DNA of 23,432 nucleotides, from the IMG/VR virus record IMGVR_UViG_3300032333_000299, positions 1 through 23,432 of that record; one strand, 5' to 3'. This stretch comes from a virus. Of this stretch, positions 6,617 to 15,095 are shown piece by piece. Position 1 is the first letter of the stretch, and each line of letters opens with the position of its first letter. The notes beneath the pieces are model-generated. The model saw only the letters and a program-made list of their open reading frames with translations, ran no database searches and was not told the DNA's origin. Made by a program: the position numbers and the translations under genes.

Positions 6617-7870
6617 ATGACTGCTGCAACCACGAGCAACGTTGCTTCGATCTTCAAGGAAATCTGGCTCCCCGGGATGGAGAGCCAGTTCTATCCGACC
6701 GAGTGCCCGGCGTGGGCCCTCTGCCCCAAGACCAAGGACTGGGACGGCACCATTCTGCACGCCACCGCCGGCATCGGCGGCATGAACGGCGTGTCCTCGA
6801 CTTTCGCTCGCGCGAAGGCGAACCAGTCGCCGAGCCTCGGCGTGGACTTCCAGGTCACGAGCGCCGACCGCTTCGCCCTCTGGTCCATCGACCACAAGGC
6901 CATGCACCTCGCGCGGAACGAGCGGGGCCGGCAAGTCGAGCTCGTCGCCGACCAGACGCACGCGGCCATGGAGCGGCTGATGCTGCGCCAGGCGTCGACC
7001 ATCCACGGCGGCGTCGGCCAGGCCGTGGGGCGCATCGCCACGGGCGGCATCTCCGGCAGCACCATCACCCTCGAGGACCCGCAGACAGCGAAGAACTTCG
7101 AGGAAGGCGACATCATCTATCTCTCGGCGAACGACGGCAACACGAGCACCGACGCGCTGCTTGCGGGCGCCGGGTTCAGCGTCGTCACCATCGACCCCGA
7201 CGCCGGCACGCTGCTGATGAGCGCCGGAATCGTGGCGACCTTCGCCGCCGCCGCCGCGGGAAACTACCTGTTCATCGACGGCGATTTCCAAGCCGGCTGC
7301 GCTGGCTTCGAGTCGTGGAATCCGCTGGTGGTTCCCTCGGCGAGCTTCTTCGGTGTGCCCCGCAACACGGGCAACATCACGCGCAAGGCCGGCATCCGCA
7401 AGGACGTCTCGGCGACCGTCGGCGCGGTGAACAAGATCCGCAAGGCGCTCACGGCGGCGAGCGCGGCGGGCTCGAAGTTCACGCACATCTTCGTTGACCC
7501 CGAGTTCTACTCGTTGCTCGACGGCGAGCTCGGGAACAACGTGCGCTACGTCGACAAGCCCGCCATCTCGGCGGACGGCGGCGAGACCACCATCGGGTTC
7601 ACGGGCATCAAGTTCACCCAGCACGGCGGCGCGCCGGTGGAGATCTACCCCGACGCCTACGCCCCGCTGAACGTCGCGCGCGGCGTGAACTACGGCCCCG
7701 CCGGGTTCCGGTGGGTGAGCGCGGGTGACTTCCCGATGTGGCTCACGCCCGACGGGAAGCCGATCATGCACTCCCTCGAGGGCACCAACGCCATGGAGGG
7801 CAGGGCGGGCGGATACGGCAACTACGTCACCAAGCGCCCGCTCGACATGGGCCGGTTCAAGCTCGCCTGA
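6617..7870 (+). CDS. Major capsid protein
   Basis: This 417-aa protein lies directly after the probable scaffold. It starts MTAATTSNVASIFKEIW and has mixed alpha/beta content with long beta stretches. Examples are SADRFALWSIDHKAMHLA, a central inserted beta domain around TLEDPQTAKNFEEGDIIYLSA, and a C-terminal THIFVDPEFYSLLDGELGN followed by TGIKFTQHGGAPVEIYPD. DPEFYSLLD followed by a GIKF...PVEIYPD strand is the usual P-domain ending of HK97-fold capsid proteins of this type. No N-terminal delta domain is obvious, in keeping with a separate scaffold gene. The insertion around residues 140-225 may form a surface feature. The next gene starts on its stop as TGATG. Confidence 0.9.
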   Translation: MTAATTSNVASIFKEIWLPGMESQFYPTECPAWALCPKTKDWDGTILHATAGIGGMNGVSSTFARAKANQSPSLGVDFQVTSADRFALWSIDHKAMHLARNERGRQVELVADQTHAAMERLMLRQASTIHGGVGQAVGRIATGGISGSTITLEDPQTAKNFEEGDIIYLSANDGNTSTDALLAGAGFSVVTIDPDAGTLLMSAGIVATFAAAAAGNYLFIDGDFQAGCAGFESWNPLVVPSASFFGVPRNTGNITRKAGIRKDVSATVGAVNKIRKALTAASAAGSKFTHIFVDPEFYSLLDGELGNNVRYVDKPAISADGGETTIGFTGIKFTQHGGAPVEIYPDAYAPLNVARGVNYGPAGFRWVSAGDFPMWLTPDGKPIMHSLEGTNAMEGRAGGYGNYVTKRPLDMGRFKLA

Positions 7871-8079
7871 TGAAGGGCGGACTGCTCGCCATCCTCGAGA
7901 AACCGAGGAAGGGCGAAAGCGACGACATGGAAGAGGCTCCGGAGAGCTCCGAGGGCGACACGAGCGGCGAGAAGAAAGACGCGATGCGCGACTTCCTCGA
8001 CGCCATCAAGGCCGACGACGTGGACGCGGCGACGCTCGCCGCGGAGCGCTTCGTCATGTGCTGCCACGACGAGGAGTGA
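7870..8079 (+). CDS. Small acidic post-capsid protein (69 aa)
   Basis: ATG 7870 shares one base with the capsid stop (TGATG). The middle is strongly acidic (DDMEEAPESSEGD) and the C-terminal half is one helix, AMRDFLDAIKADDVDAATLAAERFV, ending CCHDEE. Small proteins with a C-terminal 'DFLDAIKAgD' helix directly after the capsid gene are seen in other phages and have no established role; they may be head completion or decoration factors. The longer in-frame ORF upstream is only overlap with capsid coding sequence. Confidence 0.75.
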   Translation: MKGGLLAILEKPRKGESDDMEEAPESSEGDTSGEKKDAMRDFLDAIKADDVDAATLAAERFVMCCHDEE

Positions 8080-8085
8080 GATCCC

Positions 8086-8766
8086 ATGGCCCGCTCGAGG
8101 ACGCTGACAGAGATTGCTGACGAGGCGTATCGGCTTGCCGACGCTGAGGGCATGACCGCGCGGCATCCTCGGGCGGATGTGGTCCGCTGGACAAACAAGG
8201 GCCTCGCCGAGCTCTACGACCTGCTCGTGAGCGCGCGGGGCCTCGAGTGGTACCGCGCGAGCACCACGATCGCGCTCGTCGCGGGGACCACCGACTACGC
8301 GCTCCCGGCGGCGTTCTACGCGCTCTTGGGCGCGCGCATGCTCGACGGTGGCGCGCTCTTGCCGATGTCGCAGGGTGCAAGCGCCGAGCTGCGAGACGGC
8401 TACATGCAGGGCGGCGCTGGGCCTCGGCTCTACCAACTCGCCGGGGCGAACATCACGATCCTACCGGTGCCCTCGTCGGGCTCGCTGGTGCTCGACTACG
8501 TGCCCGCGTTCGTGGACCTCGCCGACGACGGCGTTGCCACGTTCGACGGCGTCAACGGCTGGGAGACCTACGGATCGATTTTCGCGGCTCGGCTCATGTC
8601 CATCAAGGACAGCGACGAGACCAAGCTCGCGATGCTCTCGGGCGAGCTCGCGGGGATGGCGCAGCGGGTGCGCGGGCTCGCTCGCAAGCGCGACGTGAGC
8701 GCGCCGACGCGCGTGCGTGACGTGCGCGGGATGGCGGCCCACGCGAGCGCGAGGCGCTGGCGATGA
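8086..8766 (+). CDS. Head-tail adaptor (tail tubular A / gp11-like)
   Basis: This 226-aa protein is probably the adaptor ring between portal and tail nozzle. The N-terminus is a helical bundle (TLTEIADEAYRLAD, then ADVVRWTNKGLAELYDLLVS) followed by a strand and turn (YRASTTIALVAGTTDYALPAAFYALLGARM). The order of a helical start, 'TTDYALPAdFy', and a C-terminal bundle is typical of podovirus adaptors. The middle is beta-rich (ITILPVPSSGSLVLDYVPAF). The C-terminus is helical and Arg-rich. GAGGAG lies upstream of the ATG. The gene lies just before the small 8763 gene and the large nozzle-like gene, as expected for a podovirus tail. Confidence 0.85.
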   Translation: MARSRTLTEIADEAYRLADAEGMTARHPRADVVRWTNKGLAELYDLLVSARGLEWYRASTTIALVAGTTDYALPAAFYALLGARMLDGGALLPMSQGASAELRDGYMQGGAGPRLYQLAGANITILPVPSSGSLVLDYVPAFVDLADDGVATFDGVNGWETYGSIFAARLMSIKDSDETKLAMLSGELAGMAQRVRGLARKRDVSAPTRVRDVRGMAAHASARRWR

Positions 8767-9149
8767 GCGAGGTATTCCGGCAGGGGCGGTTTGTGCGCGA
8801 GGCCGCGGAGCCGGTGCGCGCAGAGCGGTTTTCTGCGGACACGCAGCCCGAGCAACTGGTCAAGCAACTCTCCTCGCTGCAGGCGATGGCGATCGAGGCG
8901 ACCGAGGCGTCACGCCGGAACCGCTCGAATGCAAAGCGGACCTTCGAAGATATCGCGTGCGGCACCGCCGGCGCCACGGTGGTCCTGCAGCACAACCTTG
9001 GCCAGCGCGCGCGGTGGCGTGTCGTGGACTGGCGCAGCACGCTCGGCGGCGGCGGCGTGGCGCTGGAGCGCGCGCTGACGGGCAACGACGACAACACGTT
9101 GACGCTTCAAAGCTACGTGGCCGGCGTCGCAACGATCGAGGTGGAGTGA
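8763..9149 (+). CDS. Small tail-associated protein (128 aa)
   Basis: ATG 8763 overlaps the adaptor stop as ATGA, and its own stop shares a base with the nozzle ATG (TGATG). The N-terminal half is helical (EQLVKQLSSLQAMAIEATEASRRNRSNA), probably a short coiled coil. The C-terminal half is beta-rich, with VVLQHNLGQRARWRVVDWRS and TLTLQSYVAGVATIEVE. The 'HNLG...RWRVVDW' pattern with a closing 'Y.aGvatIeVE' strand recalls small phage beta domains found with tail proteins. A trimeric needle or collar role is possible. No firm family is assigned. Confidence 0.7.
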   Translation: MSEVFRQGRFVREAAEPVRAERFSADTQPEQLVKQLSSLQAMAIEATEASRRNRSNAKRTFEDIACGTAGATVVLQHNLGQRARWRVVDWRSTLGGGGVALERALTGNDDNTLTLQSYVAGVATIEVE

Positions 9150-12100
9150 TGCCGCTCGTGAGGCAAGAACTGGACATCCCGCTTGTGGCCGGCCTCGCGC
9201 AAGGCCAGCGGCAGGAGAGCCTCGACCCGCTCGCGGGATTCGGGACCCTGGACAACACGGTGCAGGAGCGCGGCGGGGCGTACACGAAGCGCACGGGCGA
9301 TGTTGCGCTCGCGGCTACTTCGGCGACCGCGGCAATCGGCGTGCACGGACACCGCAACGCGGTGCCGCTGTTGCTCGATGGCGTGAACCTGCATGTCTAC
9401 GGCGGCGGCGCCTGGGCAAATCGCGGGCGTGCGCCGAACATGGCAGTGCAGCGCACCGCGCTCACCTCCTCCGGCGTGGCCGGGTACATCGGCAACGCGC
9501 CGGTGAAGGGCGCCGCGTCCCCGGTGCTCGACACCGCCGCGGCGAACGGCGTCGTGGCGGTGGTCTATGCCACGCTGACTGGGCTGATGGCGGCGTGCTA
9601 CGACGCGACCTCGAAGGCGCCGCTGCACGGCCCGGTGCAACTGCACGCGCTGATTGGTACCCTTCCGTACCTCGCGAGCCTGCAGGTAGAGGCCACGGTG
9701 GTCGGCGTCGGCAACACGCTCGTGGCGGTCTGGCGCCGCATCGCGTGGCCCGCGGCGGTGCCAGAGGATGCGATGTGGTTCTCCACGCTGGACACGACGA
9801 ACGTGTCCGGCGGATGGACCGCGCCGGTCCAACTGATTGGCGCCGGCGTCCTGTCACTGCTCGTGACCGGGCTTACGACAATCAACGTGCGCCCGAGCGT
9901 CGTGGGGCTGTCCACGCGCTTCGTGCTCGCTGCCCGCGACGTTGCGGGCACAATCACGGTCTGGAGTTACACCACGGCCGGAGTAGGTACCGCCGTCGCT
10001 CAGCCGCTCGGCCTGATGCAGCCGCTGACGTATCACGTTGCTGGCAACGAGACGACCGTATGGCTTGCAGGCTCGCAGGGCATCCTTGGCGGAAATGTCG
10101 ACCTTGTGGCGGTCGACGCCGCAACTCTCGCACCAAGCGGCGCGGTGATGGTCGGCGCGTGGCTGGAGCAGAAATACGCGGGCCAGGTCGAGCTATCCGA
10201 GTTGCAGGGAATCGTGACCACGGGCGCCAAGTCGTGCCTGATGGTGGTGGGCAATCGCTTCGAAAACGCAGCGCCGCCCGAGATGCGCCAGGGATACCTG
10301 GGATGGCGAAAGTACACGATTGACGGCGGCGGCAATGTGGCCCCGAGCACGGGGGCGAGCACCGCATTCAACCTGCACCCGTTCGCGCGTCCGTGGGTGT
10401 CCGGCGGGCGTGTCTACGTCGTCGCGACGCCATACGACACCTTCAACGCCCCGAGCAGCGCTGACCAGTTCGTCCGCAATTGGCAGAAGTGTCTATTTGT
10501 GCTCGATGTGACCGACGCGCGTACGCTTGATGGTGACGTGCTCCCGGTGGCCAACGTGGCACCGCGGACGTGCGCAGCCAACTACGGGTTCCAAAGCGAG
10601 CTGTGGTGCAAACAGATGCCGACGCTGCCCAGCGGCGCGGCGTGTCTCGCGGTGCCCATCCTGCGCTCCGGCGCGGGCGTCGAAGGGATCGATCTCGTGG
10701 AGTTCGCGCCGCAGACTTCGAGCACGAGCGCCGAGGTCGGCGGCGCGCTCGTGCTGAGCGGCGGTGCGGCGTGGAGCTACGACGGATCGCGCCCGCTCGA
10801 GGTGGGGTTTCTGGAGACGCCGCGTGTTCGCCAGGAGACGCCCGTCGCTACTGGCCTCACGGGGAGTTTCAGTTACACGGCGGTGTACGAGCACGTGGAC
10901 GCAGCCGGGAACACGCACCAGAGCGCGCCGGCGGCGCCGCAGATCGCCGTGCTGGGAAACCAGAAGGCGGTGCTGAGCATCACCACGACGAACGCGACGC
11001 ACCGCCAGATCCTTGGCGCGACAGCGGACCGCGTACGCATCGTGGTCTATCGCACGCTCGCCTCCGGGAGCACGTATTACCGCCTGGTGGACCTGGAGAA
11101 CAACGATCCGGGCAACGCCGCGTGGCAGCGTGGATACACCTCCTGGACGGACGCGCTGCCCGACGTGGACCTTGCCACGCGCGCGCGCCTGTATACGCAG
11201 CCTGGCACCATAGGGTCGAGCCTCCCGCGCGTGGCGCCTCCGTCGCTGCACCCCGTGGTCCAGCACGGCGATGTGGTGGCCGGCATCGGCGACACGGGCC
11301 GGCGGATCTGGTTCTCTGCGCCTCGCGTGGACGGGGAGGGTATTTGGTTCTCCGACGCGATGGTTGTGGACGTGGAGGACTCTTCGCCGCTGGTGGCGCT
11401 GGCGTCGCTCGACGGGCGGCTTTACGCGTTCAGCGCGACCGGGGTTCACGCCATCGATGGGAGCGGCTTCGCGGAGAACGGAACGGGCGGGTACAGCCTG
11501 CCGCAGCGCCTTTCGGCAGACACGGGATGCATCGACGCGCGCAGCGTGGTGAGCACGCCGGCCGGCGTGCTGTTCCAGTCAAGCGCAGGGATCGCGCTGC
11601 TGTCCCGCGCGGGACAGGTGACGCTGTTTGGCGGTGCGGTGCTGGATACCCTCGCGGCGTACCCAACCGTCCAGGCGGTGGCGCTCGACACGGCGAACGG
11701 GCGCGCGCTGTTTCACTGCGTCTCGGTGGGCGGCGCGGGCATCGTGTTGGTGTACGACTGGCAGGCCAACGCGTGGACTACGGCCACGCGATACAGCACT
11801 CCGAGCGTGAAGGGTGCTTGTACGATCGGCGATGTGGTGCACGTCGCGACTTCGGGCGCGACGGTGTATCGCGGAGACGCGGCATATACCGACAATACGG
11901 TATGGGTCGGGCAGACCATCGAAACGGGATGGATCAAGTTTACCGGGCTGCAGGGCTATCAGCGGATCTGGCGCGTGCTGCTGCGCTTCGTGCGCAAAAG
12001 CCCGTTCGGGCTGCGCGTGAGCTTCGCGTATGACTACGACCCCACGTACACCTCGCACACGTTCACCGAGCTGCAGGTACAGGACGCGGCGGGCACCCTG

Positions 12101-12262
12101 GAGCTCGCGCCGGCGCGCCAGCGGTGCCAAGCGCTGCGCGTGAAGATCGAAGAGCTGGAGCCGGCTGGCATCGGCACCGGGCAGGGGCTCGAGCTGACCG
12201 GGATTCGAGTCGTGTGGGCGAAAGAGTCGCGGACGCCGTTCGCGAAAGGAGCGAAGCGATGA
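9149..12262 (+). CDS. Large tail nozzle protein (gp12-like)
   Basis: This 1037-aa, beta-rich protein would form the tail tube or nozzle below the adaptor. The start LDIPLVAGLAQGQRQESLDP, followed by LDNTVQERGGAYTKRTG, matches the opening of podovirus nozzle proteins ('lenv..rkrGgy.KRpG'). The body has many propeller-like strands. Around residues 567-650 there is a fibronectin-III-like domain with FSYTAVYEHVDAAGNTHQSAP and RIVVYRTLASGSTYYRLVDL, which in phages often acts as a surface adhesion module. The C-terminus carries jelly-roll-like strands. ATG 9149 is chosen by the TGATG overlap; the longer upstream frame to 8717 overlaps two genes. At this length it is longer than T7 gp12, so extra domains are likely. 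Confidence 0.85.
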   Translation: MPLVRQELDIPLVAGLAQGQRQESLDPLAGFGTLDNTVQERGGAYTKRTGDVALAATSATAAIGVHGHRNAVPLLLDGVNLHVYGGGAWANRGRAPNMAVQRTALTSSGVAGYIGNAPVKGAASPVLDTAAANGVVAVVYATLTGLMAACYDATSKAPLHGPVQLHALIGTLPYLASLQVEATVVGVGNTLVAVWRRIAWPAAVPEDAMWFSTLDTTNVSGGWTAPVQLIGAGVLSLLVTGLTTINVRPSVVGLSTRFVLAARDVAGTITVWSYTTAGVGTAVAQPLGLMQPLTYHVAGNETTVWLAGSQGILGGNVDLVAVDAATLAPSGAVMVGAWLEQKYAGQVELSELQGIVTTGAKSCLMVVGNRFENAAPPEMRQGYLGWRKYTIDGGGNVAPSTGASTAFNLHPFARPWVSGGRVYVVATPYDTFNAPSSADQFVRNWQKCLFVLDVTDARTLDGDVLPVANVAPRTCAANYGFQSELWCKQMPTLPSGAACLAVPILRSGAGVEGIDLVEFAPQTSSTSAEVGGALVLSGGAAWSYDGSRPLEVGFLETPRVRQETPVATGLTGSFSYTAVYEHVDAAGNTHQSAPAAPQIAVLGNQKAVLSITTTNATHRQILGATADRVRIVVYRTLASGSTYYRLVDLENNDPGNAAWQRGYTSWTDALPDVDLATRARLYTQPGTIGSSLPRVAPPSLHPVVQHGDVVAGIGDTGRRIWFSAPRVDGEGIWFSDAMVVDVEDSSPLVALASLDGRLYAFSATGVHAIDGSGFAENGTGGYSLPQRLSADTGCIDARSVVSTPAGVLFQSSAGIALLSRAGQVTLFGGAVLDTLAAYPTVQAVALDTANGRALFHCVSVGGAGIVLVYDWQANAWTTATRYSTPSVKGACTIGDVVHVATSGATVYRGDAAYTDNTVWVGQTIETGWIKFTGLQGYQRIWRVLLRFVRKSPFGLRVSFAYDYDPTYTSHTFTELQVQDAAGTLELAPARQRCQALRVKIEELEPAGIGTGQGLELTGIRVVWAKESRTPFAKGAKR

Positions 12263-13215
12263 TTCCTCTGCTGATTGCTGCAGGTGTGGGCGCGGCGGCC
12301 GCGGGCGCGGGCGGCGCGGCTCTCGCGGCGTCGCGAGACCGCTCGAGCGGCGGCGGTGCGTTCGGCGGGTGGGTCGACGCGAAGGGGGAGCCGGTCCCCG
12401 AGGGCACGCCGGGAGCGCGGCGCGCGGGTGGGTACGACGCGAACGCCTACAACTACTCGAACGCCGGGATGAGCGCTTACGAGCGCCAGAAAATGTACGA
12501 CGCGCAGGCGGAGGCGGCGCAGAAGCGCGAGGCCGCGCAGGCGAACTACAGCGCGGCGCAGGGGGTGCTTTCGCAGGGAGGCGGCGACCAGGCCGAAGCG
12601 ATCGCGATGCACCGAGAGGCGGCCCTTGGAGGCGCGCCGAGCGTCGCTCAGAAGCAGCTACAGATGGGCCAGGACGCGGCCATGCGCAGCCAGGAGAGCA
12701 TGCGCGCGAGCGCGCGTGGCGCTGCTGGCGTGGCGATGGCGGACTACGGCGCGGCGGCGAACATCGCCGCAGGACAGCAGCAGACGAGCGCGCAGAGCGG
12801 GCTTCTTCGGGCGCAGGAGATGGCTCAGGCGCGCGACGCGCTCTCGGGGGCCACATCGGCGGCGCGCGCGCAGAACCTGCAGCAGGGCGCCACGATGGGC
12901 GGTTGGGAGCAGTACAACGCGGGCCTGCAGATGCAGCAGCGCGAGGCGAACGACCGCCGAGACGCGGCGATGCGGGCGGCGGCCGAAGGCGTGTCCACGC
13001 AGCAAGCGCAGATGCAGATGGCGAACCAGGCGGCGCTCCAGCGGGCGTACGAGGAGCAGCAGGCGCGCGAGGCGGCGGCGCGCGCCGGGAACAACGCGGC
13101 GAACGCGCAGACGGTCGGCATGGTCGTGGGCGGGCTGAGCGGAGCGGCGAACGCGATGGGCTCGGCGTACAGCGGGGGCGGACCCACGAAGGTCCCGCCG
13201 ACAGGGGGTAAGTGA
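12259..13215 (+). CDS. Internal virion / DNA ejection protein 1 (318 aa)
   Basis: The protein opens with a hydrophobic Gly/Ala segment, MIPLLIAAGVGAAAAGAGG, which can cross a membrane. A short Gly-rich linker and then almost unbroken Ala/Gln-rich helices follow (for example MQQREANDRRDAAMRAAAEG). It ends with a second Gly-rich hydrophobic stretch, VGMVVGGLSGAANAMGSAYSG. A small protein with a membrane segment plus Ala/Gln helices after the tail genes is the usual form of the first podovirus ejection protein (T7 gp14 / P22 gp7 position), which enters the cell envelope during infection. ATG 12259 overlaps the nozzle stop as ATGA. The assignment is by composition and place, not by strict motif. 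Confidence 0.75.
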   Translation: MIPLLIAAGVGAAAAGAGGAALAASRDRSSGGGAFGGWVDAKGEPVPEGTPGARRAGGYDANAYNYSNAGMSAYERQKMYDAQAEAAQKREAAQANYSAAQGVLSQGGGDQAEAIAMHREAALGGAPSVAQKQLQMGQDAAMRSQESMRASARGAAGVAMADYGAAANIAAGQQQTSAQSGLLRAQEMAQARDALSGATSAARAQNLQQGATMGGWEQYNAGLQMQQREANDRRDAAMRAAAEGVSTQQAQMQMANQAALQRAYEEQQAREAAARAGNNAANAQTVGMVVGGLSGAANAMGSAYSGGGPTKVPPTGGK

Positions 13216-15095
13216 TGGGCTACACGCCTGGACAGCTCGACGCGGTTTCTCGCTACCTCGGTCTCCCCCAGGGCTACGCGCCCGCGGGGATTCCGCCGGC
13301 GGCGCCCACGGTGGTGATGCCCACGGTGGAAGTGGGCCCGGCGCTTCCGGCGCCGATGCCCGTGGTCGTGCCGCAGTCGGGGACTACGGCGCCTATGCCC
13401 GTGGTGAACCCGGACGCGGACGCCCTCTCGCGGCAGCTCGGGCTTGCGCCGGCCACGCGCATGCCGGTGGTCTCCCCCTCGTCGCCCATCGCCCCGCAGA
13501 GCGTCGGGCTGCAGCTCCCTCCGGGCATCGCGCCCGCGGGGACCACGCCCGTGGTGATGGCTCCCACGCCGCCGAACGCCGTCGCGGCCCCTCCGGCTCC
13601 GGTGGCCCCGCCCGCCCCCGAGGCGGGCCCGCCAGCGCCTGCGCCGGCGCAGGCGTACCAGGCGGCGCCCCCGAGGCCCGCGGCCCCGTCTGGGCCATCC
13701 TGGACGCAGAAGCGACGCGCCGACGAGCAAGCCTACCTCGCGAGCATCGGCGACGAGCGCTCTGCGATGGGGCGTGCGAACGAAGCGGGCGCCGTGGTCC
13801 GCGACGAGGACGCGCAGGCCGAGGCGCGGCTCGCGCGGCAGAAAGAGGAGTACGCCGCGAACGAAGCGAGCTTCCAGCGCGACGAGGCGGCGGCACGCGA
13901 CGCGTTCCGGGCGCAGACGCAAAAGCAGATCGACGAGGTTCGGAACGCCACGATCGACCCCGGGCGCCTGTACCGCGACAGCGGCGCGCTCACCGGCGTC
14001 ATGGTGGGAATCGGCGGGGCCCTCGCGGGCATGGCGTCGGCCCTGAACAAGTCGGATCCCGACGCCTTCACGAAGGTCATCCAAAGGCACATCGACCGCG
14101 ACGTGGACGCGCAGGTCCGCGGGCTCGCGCAGAAGAATGCGGGCATCGCGGACCGGAATACGATGTACGCGCAGCTCGTGGCCGACAACCGCGATGCGGT
14201 GCTCTCTCGCGCGCAGACCACGGCGGCGATGCTCGAGAGCGCCCGCGGGATGGCGGCGGCCGAGAACAAGCGGCTCGGCACGCCCGAGGCGCAGGCGCGC
14301 TTTGAGGCGCTCGACGCGCAGCTTGCGCAGCGGCAGGCGCAGGAGCACGCGCGGATCGACGGCGCCGAGGAGCAGGCGGCGGCTCGCGCGATGCAGGCGC
14401 TGGCGAATGCTCGTGCGGAGGCGCAGCGGCGCGCGGAGGCTCGCGCGGATAAGATGCGGGAGTTCGGGCTCAAGCTCGAAGGGCTCCGCCTCGAGGACAA
14501 GAAGATCGAGCTTGAGCACGGCGACGGGGCGAACAAGCCCAACGGACCCAATCAGACGTTCGTCGCGGTCGGCAAGGACGAGGCCGGCAACCCGACCGGC
14601 TACCACGTGCGCGACGCGGAGACGGCGAAGAAGCGTACAGACGACCTCGCGACCGGGCGCGCGCTGCTCAAGATGTACGACCAGATCATCAACAACCGCG
14701 AGGCCGAGGGGAAGATCGGGCGCTTCACTTCGCGCGGTGAGGGGAGCCCGCTCGGTACGCCGAAGTGGAAGACGGACAACGCCGTCTTGGCCAAAAAGGT
14801 CATCCTCGCCGAGAAGAACATCGACAAGCTCGGCGCGCTCTCCGGCTCCGACATGGCCCTCGAGGATCTCGGCGACGTGAATGCCGATGATGTCCTCGGG
14901 GACACCACAACGGACCGGCTCCGGATGCGGCGCAAGCTCATCGAGGACAACTTGAGGCTGGCCGAGCAGGGCGAAGCGGGCACGAGGACTCGCAAGGTCG
15001 TAACCCCTGGCGGGCGCGCGGCGTTCGTCCCGCTCGACGGCCCCGCGAACGCGCCGAACAACCCCAAGGCCGTGAAGCGGAACCCGCTGCAATGA
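13215..15095 (+). CDS. Internal virion / DNA ejection protein 2 (626 aa)
   Basis: The first ~160 residues are Pro/Ala/Val-rich and carry short repeats. LDAVSRYLGLP and ADALSRQLGLA recur, and MPVV appears three times after P or R. The middle is long charged helix with coiled-coil character. At about residues 257-280 it breaks into a Gly-zipper hydrophobic stretch, GALTGVMVGIGGALAGMASAL, followed by IDRDVDAQVRGLAQKN. This pairing is familiar from phage internal proteins that insert into membranes. The C-terminal part (from about 430) is a separate, less Ala-rich region with KMYDQIINNREAEGKIGRF. ATG 13215 (TGATG) is preferred; GTG 13212 gives a GTGA overlap instead. No enzyme domain is seen. Confidence 0.75.
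   Translation: MGYTPGQLDAVSRYLGLPQGYAPAGIPPAAPTVVMPTVEVGPALPAPMPVVVPQSGTTAPMPVVNPDADALSRQLGLAPATRMPVVSPSSPIAPQSVGLQLPPGIAPAGTTPVVMAPTPPNAVAAPPAPVAPPAPEAGPPAPAPAQAYQAAPPRPAAPSGPSWTQKRRADEQAYLASIGDERSAMGRANEAGAVVRDEDAQAEARLARQKEEYAANEASFQRDEAAARDAFRAQTQKQIDEVRNATIDPGRLYRDSGALTGVMVGIGGALAGMASALNKSDPDAFTKVIQRHIDRDVDAQVRGLAQKNAGIADRNTMYAQLVADNRDAVLSRAQTTAAMLESARGMAAAENKRLGTPEAQARFEALDAQLAQRQAQEHARIDGAEEQAAARAMQALANARAEAQRRAEARADKMREFGLKLEGLRLEDKKIELEHGDGANKPNGPNQTFVAVGKDEAGNPTGYHVRDAETAKKRTDDLATGRALLKMYDQIINNREAEGKIGRFTSRGEGSPLGTPKWKTDNAVLAKKVILAEKNIDKLGALSGSDMALEDLGDVNADDVLGDTTTDRLRMRRKLIEDNLRLAEQGEAGTRTRKVVTPGGRAAFVPLDGPANAPNNPKAVKRNPLQ

Noticed and set aside
8717-9148. N-terminal extension of the nozzle ORF
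   Set aside because: The extra 144 codons overlap the adaptor end and the whole 8763 gene and are low-complexity. ATG 9149 with a TGATG junction and a family-like start is much better.
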